Source: Gammaproteobacteria bacterium
Lineage (GTDB): Bacteria; Pseudomonadota; Gammaproteobacteria; Natronospirales; JAJUFS01
Length of the DNA: 35,145 bases
Reading direction: 5' to 3'
Assembly (NCBI GenBank): GCA_033720895.1
Contig: JAWWBS010000014.1
Span: 1-35,145, forward strand
The notes beneath the pieces were generated by a model that was not told where the DNA came from, did no database searches, and worked only from the letters and a program-made list of their open reading frames with translations. Below, piece by piece: positions 7,753 through 18,371 of the stretch (the first letter of the stretch is position 1; every line of letters begins with the position of its first letter). The translations under genes were made by a program, and so were the position numbers.

Positions 7753-8517
7753 ATGAAGATCGCTAGCTGGAACGTCAATTCGCTGAGAGTGCGCCTGCCC
7801 CAGGTGCTGGACTGGCTGGAGACGGCGCAACCCGATGTGGTCGGCCTGCAGGAAACCAAGCTCACCGACGACAAGTTCCCGGTCGAGGAACTGCGGGAAG
7901 CGGGTTACCACGCCAGCTTCCACGGCCAGAAGACCTATAACGGCGTTGCCCTGTTGAGTCGCCAACCCGCGGCTGGGGTTCGCACCGGTATCGAGGGATT
8001 CGAGGACAGCCAGGCACGGGTCATTGCCGGCAGCTTCGATGGGGTGCGAGTACTGAACCTCTACGTGCCCAACGGCTCGGAAGTCGGTTCGGACAAGTAC
8101 GCCTACAAGCTGGACTGGCTGTCCCACATGACGGCCATGGTGGAAAAGGACCTGCAGGTGCACGACAGGATGGTCGTGCTCGGGGACTTCAACATCGCCC
8201 CCGCCGATGCGGACGTCCACGATCCGGACGCGTGGCGCGACAAGATCCTCTGCAGCAAGCCCGAGAGAGAGGCCCTGCAGAAGCTGCTCGAGCTCGGTTT
8301 TGTCGACAGCTTTCGCTTGTTCGACCAGCCTGCGGAGATCTTCAGCTGGTGGGACTACCGGGCAGCGGGTTTCCGCCGTAATCGCGGCCTGCGAATCGAC
8401 CTGTTGCTGGCCAGCAAGGCCCTGCAGGACAAGGTGACGGCGTCTGATATCGATCGGGAGCCACGGACCTGGGAGCGGCCGTCAGACCATGCTCCGGCCT
8501 GGTTGACGCTCGACTGA
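7753..8517 (+). CDS. xthA: Exodeoxyribonuclease III (AP endonuclease)
   Basis: A 254-residue EEP-fold nuclease for base-excision repair that cuts 5' of abasic sites and has 3'-5' exonuclease activity. All motifs are present: Asn7 in SWNVNS, the metal ligand Glu34 in LQETK, Asp145/Asn147 in GDFN, and the catalytic pair Asp245-His246 in PSDHAP. RGLRIDLLLAS is the usual C-terminal core. Length is close to other XthA proteins. The ATG begins one base after the stop of the SH3 protein gene, indicating coupling. The more typical partners of xthA (pyrE, rph) are not in this window. Confidence 0.95.
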   Translation: MKIASWNVNSLRVRLPQVLDWLETAQPDVVGLQETKLTDDKFPVEELREAGYHASFHGQKTYNGVALLSRQPAAGVRTGIEGFEDSQARVIAGSFDGVRVLNLYVPNGSEVGSDKYAYKLDWLSHMTAMVEKDLQVHDRMVVLGDFNIAPADADVHDPDAWRDKILCSKPEREALQKLLELGFVDSFRLFDQPAEIFSWWDYRAAGFRRNRGLRIDLLLASKALQDKVTASDIDREPRTWERPSDHAPAWLTLD

Positions 8518-8518
8518 G

Positions 8519-8570
8519 CCCAGGCGGCCTGGAGCCCCAGGGGCGCCCCACGGGCGTTCTCGGGGCTGAT
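8519..8570 (+). terminator. GC-rich hairpins after xthA (weak terminator candidate)
   Basis: CCAGG-CGG-CCTGG (8520-8532) lies two nt past the xthA stop. AGCCCC...GGGGCT frames a larger GC-rich fold, followed by a T-rich stretch (TGATTTCTTGCCTTTTT). This is not a textbook intrinsic terminator. Confidence 0.35.
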
Positions 8571-8615
8571 TTCTTGCCTTTTTCGCCCAAACCCTGCCAT
8601 TTCAGCCATTTTGAG

Positions 8616-8631
8616 TGTGATATTGCTCACA
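8616..8631 (+). promoter_or_regulatory. CRP/Vfr-type binding site upstream of the HD-domain gene
   Basis: TGTGATATTGCTCACA has both perfect half sites TGTGA and TCACA with the correct 6-nt spacing, plus a TTT flank on the right. A -10-like CATAAC (8670-8675) with no recognisable -35 would place the site centre near -58, close to class I CRP geometry. The gene it would control starts at 8733 and resembles a cyclic-nucleotide phosphodiesterase. Whether this organism has a CRP cannot be seen from the window. Confidence 0.7.
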
Positions 8632-8732
8632 TTTTGCCCAAGGCAGGGAGGACGAAGCTTTCTATTTCACATAACCTTGGTTGTCTGAAGTGGAATTTGC
8701 TTCGCTGGCTAGACGCAGGAGGGGGGGAAAAG

Positions 8733-9689
8733 ATGCGTGACCGCCGCAGCGACTTCGATGTCACCAACACCGTGCAGGTGAGCAGCCCGTCAGAGGTCTG
8801 CGCCGCGGTGAAAGGCATCTGGTCACATCATTTCGACGCCCCGGCCTATGCGCCGGTGGCCGCTGCATTCCACAAGCTGGAAGCGGCGTTTGTCGGTCGC
8901 GCGCCCGGCCTGCATGGCATCGAAACCACCTACCATGACCTGCAGCACACCCTGGACGTGACCCTGGCAATGGCACGCCTGCTGGACGGTCATGCGCGCG
9001 AGCATGGCGCCAGCGAGCTGGGGCAGGAGCGCTGGGCCGTGGGGCTGATCACTGCACTCTTCCATGATGCCGGCTACCTCAGGAAACTGCGGGATACGCA
9101 GCACCAGCATGGTGCCGAGTACACGCGGGTGCACGTTTCCCGTTCCGCCGACATGCTGGTGGAACTGCTGCCTGAACTTGGCTATGGCGATGCCAGCGAC
9201 ATTGCCGCGGAGATGGTGCATTTCACCGGCTACGAGCGTCCCTTTGACCAAATCGACATCGAAGATCCGAAGTGGATCAAGACCGGTCACCTGCTGGGCA
9301 CCGCCGACATGCTGGCGCAGATGGCAGACCGCTGCTACCTGGAGAAGTGCCGTGACCGTTTGTATGCGGAATTCGAGATGGGCGGCATGGCCAGGATGCG
9401 TGCGCCCGATGGCCGCATCATCGTGAACTACTCCTCGCCGAAGGACCTGTTGAAGAAGACGCCGGGCTTCTGCACCACCACCCTGGAGAAGCGACTGGGT
9501 GGCCAGTTCGACAAGGCACATCGCTACCTGGACGTGCACTTCGGCGGTCCGAACCTCTACCTTCAGGAAATTCGCGCCAACCTGGCCCACCTGTCGCGGG
9601 TGATCGAAGAGGGGCGCTGGGACCTGCTGCGCCGCAAGCCGCCCTGTTTCAACATCGACCATTTCAGTCGCAACGAAACACGCCACTGA
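8733..9689 (+). CDS. HD-fold protein resembling class I cyclic-nucleotide phosphodiesterases
   Basis: A 318-residue cytoplasmic protein with no TM segment. The start is ATG 8733, 10 nt after AGGAGG; upstream in-frame codons run back through the CRP site and are unlikely to be coding. The motif TTYHDLQHTLDVT is close to the YHNxxHxxDV signature of class I phosphodiesterases. It is followed by the metal-binding His-Asp of ALFHDAGY and a later Asp in LLGTADMLAQMADR, together giving the H...HD...D ligand set of the HD superfamily. The substrate is not determined by sequence; cAMP hydrolysis is an inference strengthened by the CRP-type site in front. It is separated from xthA by 215 nt and followed by a strong terminator, so it is probably monocistronic. 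Confidence 0.78.
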   Translation: MRDRRSDFDVTNTVQVSSPSEVCAAVKGIWSHHFDAPAYAPVAAAFHKLEAAFVGRAPGLHGIETTYHDLQHTLDVTLAMARLLDGHAREHGASELGQERWAVGLITALFHDAGYLRKLRDTQHQHGAEYTRVHVSRSADMLVELLPELGYGDASDIAAEMVHFTGYERPFDQIDIEDPKWIKTGHLLGTADMLAQMADRCYLEKCRDRLYAEFEMGGMARMRAPDGRIIVNYSSPKDLLKKTPGFCTTTLEKRLGGQFDKAHRYLDVHFGGPNLYLQEIRANLAHLSRVIEEGRWDLLRRKPPCFNIDHFSRNETRH

Positions 9690-9709
9690 TCAATCGACAC
9701 GCAAACAAG

Positions 9710-9733
9710 AAGGCCGCGAACGCGGCCTTTTTC
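9710..9733. terminator. Intrinsic terminator between the HD-domain gene and the convergent lipoprotein gene
   Basis: AAGGCCGC-GAAC-GCGGCCTT is a perfect 8-bp stem with a 4-nt loop, continued by a T-run on the plus strand. On the minus strand the A-run before the stem (about 9703-9711) serves as a U-tract, so it can act for both converging units. Confidence 0.88.
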
Positions 9734-10097
9734 ATTGCCCTTCGGGATGCGCACTTCGGAACAGCAGATACGTTTCCGACCAGAGGCTGCGAAAGTAAGC
9801 CGCGCGCTCCTCGCTCACGTTGCTGCCATCCCGGTTCCAGAGTCGCATCTGCACGGCATGCCCGGGAGCGCAGGCCGGGTGGTGATCGTTGATCAACAGG
9901 CCGAACCCGGTAGTTCTGCTTTCCAGCGCCTGGCCATCTTCGCTTGCCCGCGCCTGGATATAGGCAAATCCTTCATGAGCAAGCTGTACCGCGATGTCGC
10001 GGTCGGCGAAGCAGGCATGCCCAAGCGTTTCGGGAGTGGCCGCGCAGCCTGACAACAGCGCGGCTGCGCATGCGGGAACCAAGCGGCGAAGTGCCAT
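9732..10097 (-). CDS. Hypothetical small lipoprotein downstream of glmS
   Basis: A 121-residue protein with a lipoprotein signal (basic MALRR, hydrophobic stretch, lipobox LSGC with Cys18 as lipidation site). It would be anchored in a membrane facing the periplasm. The mature part has four further features such as ADRDIAVQLAHEG, HHPACAPGHAVQM and a C-terminal RSLWSETYLLF, but I recognise no domain. Two cysteines (in GHACF and PACAP) could form a disulfide. Its ATG lies 5 nt after the glmS stop on the same strand, so it is probably the last gene of the glmU-glmS unit. It ends at the bidirectional terminator. A role linked to cell-wall precursor supply is only suggested by position. Confidence 0.7.
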   Translation of the reverse strand: MALRRLVPACAAALLSGCAATPETLGHACFADRDIAVQLAHEGFAYIQARASEDGQALESRTTGFGLLINDHHPACAPGHAVQMRLWNRDGSNVSEERAAYFRSLWSETYLLFRSAHPEGQ

Positions 10098-10102
10098 TCC
10101 GC

Positions 10103-11941
10103 TTACTCGACCGTGACGGATTTTGCCAGGTTGCGCGGCTTGTCGACATCCGTGCCCTTGAGCACGGCAACATGGTACGACAGCAGCTGCAAGGGGATGG
10201 TATAGACAATCGGCTCGGTCAGCGGGCCGTAATGCTTCGGCATGTGGATGACCTCGATGCCTTCACCGGATTCGATACCTGCCTCAGGGTCGGCAAAGAT
10301 GTAAAGCTGCCCGCCCCGGGCGCGCACTTCCTGCAGGTTGGCTTTCAGTTTTTCTACGAGCTCGTCATTCGGTGCGACCGCAATTACCGGCATGTCGGCA
10401 TCGACCAGCGCCAGCGGACCATGCTTGAGCTCGCCCGACGGATAGGCCTCGGCGTGGATGTAGGAAATTTCCTTCAGCTTCAACGCACCTTCCAGGGCGA
10501 TCGGGTAGTGCACGCCACGGCCGAGGAACAGTGCGTGATGCTTTTCCACGAACTGCTCGGACAGCTCGGCAATCTTGTCATCGAGCTGCAAGGCTTCTTC
10601 CACCGAACTGGCGATAGCGCGCAGGCCGCCGACGATCTTCTTCTCTGCAGCCTTGTCGAGATTGCCCTTGATGCGAGCGAGCACGACGGTCAGCAACACC
10701 AGGGCAACCAGCTGGGTGGTAAAGGCCTTGGTCGACGCCACGCCGATTTCCGGACCGGCACGAGTCATCAGCACGAGGTCGGATTCGCGAACGAGCGAGG
10801 ATTCCGGCACGTTGCAGATGGCCAGCGAGGCCAGGTAACCGCTGTCCTTGGCCATGCGCAGCGCGGCAAGCGTATCGGCAGTCTCGCCGGACTGGGAGAT
10901 GGTCACGAACAAGGTATTGTCGGTGACCACGGGATCGCGGTAACGATATTCGCTGGCCACCTCGATCTGGCAGGGCACCTTGGCAAATTTCTCGATGTAA
11001 TAACGCGCGACCATGCCGGCGTGGTAACTGGTACCGCACGCGATGATCTGGACCTGCTCGACCTTCTTAAGGAGCTCGCCTGCCTGCACGCCAAACGCGG
11101 CTTCCAGGACATGATCGTCTGTCAGGCGCTCTTCCAGCGTCTCGGCAATCGCGCGCGGCTGTTCGTAGATTTCCTTCAGCATGTAGTGACGATATTCGCC
11201 ACGTTCGACGGCGTCGGCCGACAGCTCGCTGTCACGCTGCGGACGTTCGGCCGACTTGCCGTCCTTGTCGATGACTTCGACCTTGTGCTTGCGAACGCAG
11301 GCGACGTCTCCCTCTTCGAGGAAGGAGAAACGGCGTGTCACCGGCAACAGTGCCGACACATCGGAGGCGACGAAATTCTCGCCTATGCCGTGGCCGATAA
11401 CGACCGGGCAGCCCATTCTTGCAGTCACCAGCACGTCCCTGTCCTTCGGGCTGGTGACAACCAGGGCATAGGCACCGTGAAGCTTTTTGACCGCACGCTG
11501 GACAGCCGCAAAGAGATCCTGGTCCTGCTGGAATTGCTGGTGCACGAGATGTGCGACAACTTCGGAATCGGTTTCCGAAGTGAATTCGTAGCCAGCGCTC
11601 TTCAGCTCCGTGCGAAGCTTTTCGTAGTTTTCGATGATGCCGTTGTGCACCAGCGCGATATCGTCACCGGAGAAATGCGGGTGCGCATTGCTTTCCGAAG
11701 GAGCGCCATGGGTTGCCCAGCGCGTATGCGCGATACCGCTGTGGCCTTTCAGGCTGTGTTCCTGCAGGCGATCTGCGAGACCCTGCACCTTGCCTTCGAC
11801 GCGTTCGCGATCCAGCTTGCCATCGACATCGACCACAGCGATGCCGGCAGAGTCATAGCCACGGTATTCAAGTCGGCGGAGTCCCTCGAGCAGGATGGGC
11901 ACGACATCACGTTCTGCATTGGCTCCGACAATTCCGCACAT
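10103..11941 (-). CDS. glmS: Glutamine--fructose-6-phosphate aminotransferase (isomerising)
   Basis: Makes glucosamine-6-phosphate from fructose-6-phosphate and glutamine, the first committed step to UDP-GlcNAc. At 612 residues it is close to E. coli GlmS (609). The N-terminal glutaminase domain begins MCGIVGA, with Cys2 as nucleophile after Met removal, and contains RGYDSAG and HTRWATHG. Two SIS sugar-isomerase domains follow ([10 protein letters not shown] and SQSGETADT in the first; [19 protein letters not shown] in the second). The C-terminus ends KSVTVE, as in the family. It starts 15 nt after the glmU stop, which leaves no room for a glmS ribozyme or a long leader. Confidence 0.97.
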   Translation of the reverse strand: MCGIVGANAERDVVPILLEGLRRLEYRGYDSAGIAVVDVDGKLDRERVEGKVQGLADRLQEHSLKGHSGIAHTRWATHGAPSESNAHPHFSGDDIALVHNGIIENYEKLRTELKSAGYEFTSETDSEVVAHLVHQQFQQDQDLFAAVQRAVKKLHGAYALVVTSPKDRDVLVTARMGCPVVIGHGIGENFVASDVSALLPVTRRFSFLEEGDVACVRKHKVEVIDKDGKSAERPQRDSELSADAVERGEYRHYMLKEIYEQPRAIAETLEERLTDDHVLEAAFGVQAGELLKKVEQVQIIACGTSYHAGMVARYYIEKFAKVPCQIEVASEYRYRDPVVTDNTLFVTISQSGETADTLAALRMAKDSGYLASLAICNVPESSLVRESDLVLMTRAGPEIGVASTKAFTTQLVALVLLTVVLARIKGNLDKAAEKKIVGGLRAIASSVEEALQLDDKIAELSEQFVEKHHALFLGRGVHYPIALEGALKLKEISYIHAEAYPSGELKHGPLALVDADMPVIAVAPNDELVEKLKANLQEVRARGGQLYIFADPEAGIESGEGIEVIHMPKHYGPLTEPIVYTIPLQLLSYHVAVLKGTDVDKPRNLAKSVTVE

Positions 11942-11956
11942 GGTCTTTCTTCCTGG

Positions 11957-13318
11957 TTATTTCTTGGTAGGACGCTGCCAATCGGCGATTTCCGATTGTC
12001 GCGCCCGCGTTACAGCGAGGGCGTCGTCGCCAACATCCTTGCTGATGACAGAACCCGCACCAACGGTGGCATTCCGACCGACTCGGACCGGCGCCACCAG
12101 CGAGGCATTTGAGCCAATGAAGGCACCATCCTCGATGACGGTACGATGCTTGTTCACCCCGTCGTAATTGCAGGTGATGGTACCAGCGCCGATGTTCACG
12201 ACTTCGCCGATACTGGCATCGCCGATATAGGTCAGGTGGTTGACCTTCGCACCCCTGGCCAGCTCGGACTTCTTTATCTCGACGAAATTGCCCACCTTGA
12301 CGTCATCTTTCAGCAGGCTTCCCGGGCGCAACCGAGCGTAGGGGCCGATACTGCAGGACTTGCCGATATCGGCAGATTCGATGTGGGAAAAAGCATCGAT
12401 GACGGTGTTCTTGCCGACCGTGACATCGCGCAACACGCAATTCGGTCCGATGCGTACGCCGTCAGCCAGCGTCACCTTGCCTTCGAAGACCACGTTGACG
12501 TCCACCTGGACATCAAGGCCGCAGCTCAGTTCGCCGCGGATGTCGATGCGCGCAGGATCGAGGAGATGCACGCCTTGCTGCATCAATGCCTGCGCCTGGC
12601 GCTCGCGGTACATGGCTTCTGCCGCAGCGAGCTGGGAGCGATCGTTGATGCCATGAACTTCGGCAGCAGACTGGGCGGCGACGCCGACCACTTCCATGCC
12701 TTCGGCAACGGACATGGCGATGATGTCGGTCAGGTAGTACTCGCCCTGGGCATTGCGGTTGTCCAGCGACCGCAACCAGCGTTTCATTTTCTCCGCCGGT
12801 GCCGCCAGCAGGCCCGTGTTGATTTCCCGGATGTCGCGTTCCTTGTCGGTGGCATCCTTGTGCTCGACAATGCGCTCGATCCGGCCCTGGGTGTTGCGCA
12901 GGATACGGCCGTAACCCGCCGGATCATCCAGCTCGATCGTCAGGAGCCCGAGGGTCGAATCACTGGTCGCCGCCAGCAGGGCGTCGAGCGACGTTCGGGT
13001 GATCAGCGGCACATCGCCATACAGCACGAGCACGATGTCCTCGTCGGACACTTCCGGCATGGCCTGGTCCACGGCATGGCCCGTGCCGAGTTGCTCGGCC
13101 TGGAGGACCCAGTCGACGCCGTCACGGTCGCAGGTCTCTCGAACCGCGTCCGCGCCATGGCCGTGCACGACCAGCAGGCGCCGCGGGTCGAGCGCCTGCG
13201 CAGTGTCCAGCACATGATCCAGCAAGGGCCTGCCTGCCAATGGCTGCAGCACCTTCGGCAACTGCGAGCGCATGCGGGTTCCCTGGCCGGCGGCAAGTAC
13301 GATGATGCTGACAGTCAT
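11957..13318 (-). CDS. glmU: Bifunctional GlmU: N-acetylglucosamine-1-P uridyltransferase / glucosamine-1-P acetyltransferase
   Basis: Cytoplasmic enzyme making UDP-GlcNAc for peptidoglycan and LPS. It has 453 residues (E. coli 456). The N-terminal nucleotidyltransferase has LAAGQGTRM (8-16) with Lys22 in LPKVL, then LYGDVPL and YYLTDII. The C-terminal half is a left-handed beta helix of hexapeptide repeats with the acetyl-CoA/active-site region NFVEIKKSELARGAKVNHLTYIGDA and GTITCNYDG. It is followed by glmS on the same strand, so two steps of one pathway are co-expressed. It lies downstream of the atp operon but is separated from it by a terminator. Confidence 0.97.
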   Translation of the reverse strand: MTVSIIVLAAGQGTRMRSQLPKVLQPLAGRPLLDHVLDTAQALDPRRLLVVHGHGADAVRETCDRDGVDWVLQAEQLGTGHAVDQAMPEVSDEDIVLVLYGDVPLITRTSLDALLAATSDSTLGLLTIELDDPAGYGRILRNTQGRIERIVEHKDATDKERDIREINTGLLAAPAEKMKRWLRSLDNRNAQGEYYLTDIIAMSVAEGMEVVGVAAQSAAEVHGINDRSQLAAAEAMYRERQAQALMQQGVHLLDPARIDIRGELSCGLDVQVDVNVVFEGKVTLADGVRIGPNCVLRDVTVGKNTVIDAFSHIESADIGKSCSIGPYARLRPGSLLKDDVKVGNFVEIKKSELARGAKVNHLTYIGDASIGEVVNIGAGTITCNYDGVNKHRTVIEDGAFIGSNASLVAPVRVGRNATVGAGSVISKDVGDDALAVTRARQSEIADWQRPTKK

Positions 13319-13372
13319 GATGAAATCTCCATCCGCGGATTCTACCGGATGGCCCGGCCACTAAAAAGAATC

Positions 13373-13404
13373 CCAAAACGAAGAAACGCAGCAAATGCTG
13401 CGTC
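13373..13404 (-). terminator. Intrinsic terminator of the atp operon
   Basis: On the minus strand, 33 nt after the atpC stop, ACGCAGCA-TT-TGCTGCGT forms an 8-bp stem followed by TTCTTCGTTTT. It separates the ATP synthase operon from glmU. Confidence 0.8.
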
Positions 13405-13437
13405 TCCCCGTGGTCCTGCTTGTCCGAAAATGCTGTT

Positions 13438-13854
13438 TTAACGCTTGCTCTTGATCTTCTGGACAAACTTGAGGCGGGCAGCGGCCTCGGCCAGCTCGGC
13501 CTGGGCACGGGCCATGTCGATTTCGCCGGCATTGTCCTTGAGGGCCTCTTCGGCTTCCTGCTTGGCCTTCAACGCCGCGGCTTCGTCCATGTCATGGGCG
13601 CGCAGGGCGGTATCCGCCAGCACGGTCACGAGATGTGGCTGGACTTCCAGCATGCCGCCGGAGACGAAGAACTCCTGCTCGTTGCCGTCAGCGTCCTGTA
13701 CCCGCACTTCACCCGCCTTCAGGCGTGTCAGCATCGGGGAGTGACGCGGGGCAATGCCCACTTCGCCCATTTCCGCCGGTGCATAGACCATCTTCGCGGC
13801 ACCCGAGAAGATGGACTGCTCTGCACTGACAATGTCTACATGAATGGTCGACAT
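13438..13854 (-). CDS. atpC: F1Fo ATP synthase subunit epsilon
   Basis: A 138-residue central-stalk subunit that couples rotation to catalysis and can inhibit ATP hydrolysis. The N-terminal beta-sandwich (MSTIHVDIVSAEQSIFSG, APAEMGEVGIAPRHSPMLT) is followed by a C-terminal helical hairpin (DMDEAAALKAKQEAEEAL to KFVQKIKSKR). Length is normal for the proteobacterial subunit. It is the last gene of the operon, 24 nt after atpD, and is followed by an intrinsic terminator. Confidence 0.97.
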   Translation of the reverse strand: MSTIHVDIVSAEQSIFSGAAKMVYAPAEMGEVGIAPRHSPMLTRLKAGEVRVQDADGNEQEFFVSGGMLEVQPHLVTVLADTALRAHDMDEAAALKAKQEAEEALKDNAGEIDMARAQAELAEAAARLKFVQKIKSKR

Positions 13855-13878
13855 TCGCTTTATCCCGTTGCTCGTCTG

Positions 13879-15312
<1,434 letters not shown>

Positions 15313-15337
15313 TCAGTATTCGTACTTGCTGTCGGTC

Positions 15338-16204
15338 TTAACTGACCGCTGCAGCACCGCCGACGATTTCCGCCAGCTCCTGCGTAATTGCTGCCTGGCG
15401 GGCCTTGTTGTAGGCCAGCTGCAGGTCGCCGATCAGTTCGCCGGCGTTGTCGGACGCGGCCTTCATGGCAACCATGCGGGCGGCCATTTCACAGGCCACG
15501 TTCTCGACCACGCCCTGGTAGGCCTGCGACTCCACGTAGCGCATCAGGAAGCTGTCCAGCAGCTCGCCCGAGCTCGGCTCGTAGATGTAATCCCAGTAAT
15601 CCTGGAGATCTTCTTCGTCGGCCATCTGCACCGGCAGCAGCTGCAGGCATTCCGGCTGCTGCGTCATGGTGTTGACGAATTCGTTGTTCGCCAGCACCAG
15701 CTTGTCGATGCCGCCATCCTTGTAGGCGTCCAGCATGATCTTGACCGTGCCGATCAGGTCGTCCACGTGCGGCGTGTCGCCGAGGTGGCTGGTCGAGGCC
15801 ACGATGTTCAGGTCCGACAGGCGCTTGAAGAAGCCCATCGCCTTGGCACCGATGACGATCAGGTCGACCTCGACACCCTGGTCCTTGTAGCCCTTGATCT
15901 CGCGCAGCACGCGCTTGAACAGGTTGATGTTCAGGCCGCCACACAGGCCACGGTCGGTGGAGATCACGATCATTCCGACGCGCTTCACTTCGCGCTCGAC
16001 CAGGAACGGATGCCGGTAGTCCGGGTTCGCCTGGGCCAGGTGACCGATGACGCGACGGATCTTCTCCGCATACGGACGCGACGCGGCCATGCGATCCTGG
16101 GCCTTGCGCATCTTGGACGCCGCGACCATTTCCATGGCCTTGGTGATCTTCTGAGTACTCTGGATACTCTTGATCTGTGTCCGGATTTCCTTTGCGTTTG
16201 CCAT
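15338..16204 (-). CDS. atpG: F1Fo ATP synthase subunit gamma
   Basis: A 288-residue rotor shaft with the two terminal helices forming the coiled coil. The N-terminus [36 protein letters not shown] is diagnostic in its first segment, and the C-terminus has [18 protein letters not shown] and [20 protein letters not shown]. Length equals E. coli AtpG (287) to within one residue. It starts 12 nt after atpA and is followed by a 61-nt gap before atpD. Confidence 0.98.
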   Translation of the reverse strand: MANAKEIRTQIKSIQSTQKITKAMEMVAASKMRKAQDRMAASRPYAEKIRRVIGHLAQANPDYRHPFLVEREVKRVGMIVISTDRGLCGGLNINLFKRVLREIKGYKDQGVEVDLIVIGAKAMGFFKRLSDLNIVASTSHLGDTPHVDDLIGTVKIMLDAYKDGGIDKLVLANNEFVNTMTQQPECLQLLPVQMADEEDLQDYWDYIYEPSSGELLDSFLMRYVESQAYQGVVENVACEMAARMVAMKAASDNAGELIGDLQLAYNKARQAAITQELAEIVGGAAAVS

Positions 16205-16216
16205 CAGGAGCTCCGC

Positions 16217-17758
16217 TTAGTAAGCGTGGTTCGCCTTGAAGTCTTCAAGAGCGGACTTGAACTTGGCTTCGATGTCGCCATTCCAGTCACCGCTCTCGTT
16301 GATCTGCTTCATCAGGTCGCCGTGCGAGGAATTCATGTAGTCGTGCAGCGCGCTTTCGAAGTCCTTGATCTTGTCGTCAGCGACATCGTCAAGGTGGCCT
16401 TCGTTGGCGGCGTACAGCGACACGCCCATTTCGGCAACCGAGAACGGTGCGTACTGGGCCTGCTTCATCAGCTCGGTGACCTTGCGGCCGTGATCCAGCT
16501 GCTTGCGGGTCGCGGCGTCGAGATCGGAAGCGAACTGCGCGAAGGCAGCCAGCTCGCGATACTGCGCCAGCGCGAGACGCACACCACCGCCAAGCTTCTT
16601 GACGATCTTGGTCTGGGCCGCACCACCGACTCGGGATACCGAGATACCGGCGTTCATTGCCGGGCGGATGCCGGAGTTGAACAGGTCGGACTCCAGGAAG
16701 ATCTGGCCGTCGGTGATGGAGATGACGTTGGTCGGGACGAAGGCCGAGACGTCACCCGCCTGGGTTTCGATGATCGGCAGGGCGGTCAGCGAACCGGTCT
16801 TGCCCTTCACCTTGCCACCGGTCATCTGCTCGACGTACTCCTCGTTCACACGAGCAGCGCGCTCCAGCAGGCGGGAGTGCAGGTAGAAGACGTCACCCGG
16901 GTAGGCTTCACGGCCCGGCGGACGACGCAGCAGCAGGGAAACCTGGCGGTAAGCCACGGCCTGCTTGGACAGGTCGTCGTAGATGATCAGGGCGTCTTCG
17001 CCACGATCACGGAAGAATTCACCCATCGAGCAACCGGAGTAGGGAGCGATGTACTGCAGCGCTGCGGACTCGGAGGCGGAGGCCGCGACGATGATGGTGT
17101 GATCCATCGCGCCGTGCTCTTCCAGCTTGCGAACCACGTTGGCGATCGTCGAGGCCTTCTGGCCGATCGCGACGTAGATGCACTTAATGCCGGAGCTCTT
17201 CTGGTTGATGATGGTGTCGATCGCCATCGCGGTCTTGCCGGTCTGGCGGTCGCCAATGATCAGCTCGCGCTGGCCACGGCCGATCGGCACCATGGAGTCG
17301 ACCGCGGTGTAACCGGTCTGGACCGGCTGGTCGACGGACTTGCGGGTGATCACGCCCGGCGCGACCTTCTCGATCGGAGAAGTGGCCTTGGCCTTGATCT
17401 CGCCCTTGCCGTCGATCGGACGACCGAGGGAATCCACGACGCGACCCAGCAGTTCGTCACCGACCGGCACTTCGAGAATGCGGCCCGTGGTCTTTACCGT
17501 GTCGCCTTCGGAGATGTGCTTGTAGTCACCCAGCACGACTGCGCCGACGGAATCACGCTCGAGGTTGAGCGCCATGCCGAAGGAGTCGCCCGGGAACTCG
17601 AGCATTTCACCGTACTGCGCGGCGGTCAGGCCATGAATGCGGACAATACCGTCGGTCACGGAGACCACGGTACCGACATTCGCTTCGGCTGCGCCGGCTT
17701 CGAAGTTCTCGATCTTGTCTTTGATGATCGAGCTGATTTCCGAAGGATTGAGTTGCAT
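16217..17758 (-). CDS. atpA: F1Fo ATP synthase subunit alpha
   Basis: The regulatory nucleotide-binding subunit of F1, 513 residues when started at the ATG complementary to 17756-17758. This gives [10 protein letters not shown], as in E. coli (513 aa), and has GAGGA upstream; a TTG two codons earlier is less likely. The P-loop GDRQTGKT is at 169-176 with Lys175. The signature [17 protein letters not shown] and the conserved arginine in that segment complete a competent alpha/beta interface. Same-strand position between atpH and atpG. Confidence 0.98.
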   Translation of the reverse strand: MQLNPSEISSIIKDKIENFEAGAAEANVGTVVSVTDGIVRIHGLTAAQYGEMLEFPGDSFGMALNLERDSVGAVVLGDYKHISEGDTVKTTGRILEVPVGDELLGRVVDSLGRPIDGKGEIKAKATSPIEKVAPGVITRKSVDQPVQTGYTAVDSMVPIGRGQRELIIGDRQTGKTAMAIDTIINQKSSGIKCIYVAIGQKASTIANVVRKLEEHGAMDHTIIVAASASESAALQYIAPYSGCSMGEFFRDRGEDALIIYDDLSKQAVAYRQVSLLLRRPPGREAYPGDVFYLHSRLLERAARVNEEYVEQMTGGKVKGKTGSLTALPIIETQAGDVSAFVPTNVISITDGQIFLESDLFNSGIRPAMNAGISVSRVGGAAQTKIVKKLGGGVRLALAQYRELAAFAQFASDLDAATRKQLDHGRKVTELMKQAQYAPFSVAEMGVSLYAANEGHLDDVADDKIKDFESALHDYMNSSHGDLMKQINESGDWNGDIEAKFKSALEDFKANHAY

Positions 17759-17802
17759 CGTCAATTCCTCAACTTTTCAATTTCTGTAGTGTGTCCGCGG
17801 CC

Positions 17803-18339
17803 TTAACTGGCAATGCGAACAGCGAGACGTTCCAGCTTTCCTTGAACCGAATCATCGATGACGAAGTCACCGGCGCGAACGATCGCACCGCCGACAATGC
17901 TGGCATCGACCGAAGTCTTCAGTTCGACATCACGGCCCAGTCGCTTGGCCAGGGCAGCCTTGATGGCGGCCACCTGGGCATCCGACGCTTCGACTGCCGT
18001 GCGCAGTTCTGCCTGCACGGAGTTTTCCGCATCGGCGCGCAGCGCCGTGTAATCCTCGGCAATCGCCGGCAGCACGGCAAGGCGACGGTACTTTGCCAGC
18101 ACGCGAACGAAGTTCGCGCCCTTGGCGTCCAGCACGTCACCGGCCGCCTTCAGGAACACCTCGGCCTGCACTTCCGTGCTGACCCGCGGGTCCTTCAGCA
18201 TGAACTGGATGTCTTCGTTGGCGGCAACTGCAGCCAGCGTATCCAGCATCTTCTGCCAGTCTTCAAAGCGACCTTCAGCCTGGGCGAGTTCGAAAACCGC
18301 CTTGGCGTAGGGCCGTGCCAATGTCGAAATATCTGCCAT
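17803..18339 (-). CDS. atpH: F1Fo ATP synthase subunit delta
   Basis: A 178-residue peripheral-stalk subunit linking the b dimer to the top of F1. The N-terminal helical bundle begins ADISTLARPYAKAVFELAQ. The C-terminal domain has KTSVDASIVGGAIVRAGDFVIDDSV, matching the family signature for this region. The gene lies between atpF (32-nt gap) and atpA (44-nt gap). Normal length. Confidence 0.97.
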   Translation of the reverse strand: MADISTLARPYAKAVFELAQAEGRFEDWQKMLDTLAAVAANEDIQFMLKDPRVSTEVQAEVFLKAAGDVLDAKGANFVRVLAKYRRLAVLPAIAEDYTALRADAENSVQAELRTAVEASDAQVAAIKAALAKRLGRDVELKTSVDASIVGGAIVRAGDFVIDDSVQGKLERLAVRIAS

Positions 18340-18371
18340 GTCGTTCTCTGATCCGTTTTCCGTACGAGCCC

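Noticed and set aside
11942-11956. glmS ribozyme upstream of glmS
   Set aside because: The glmU-glmS gap is only 15 nt, far too short for the ribozyme, which is in any case characteristic of Firmicutes.
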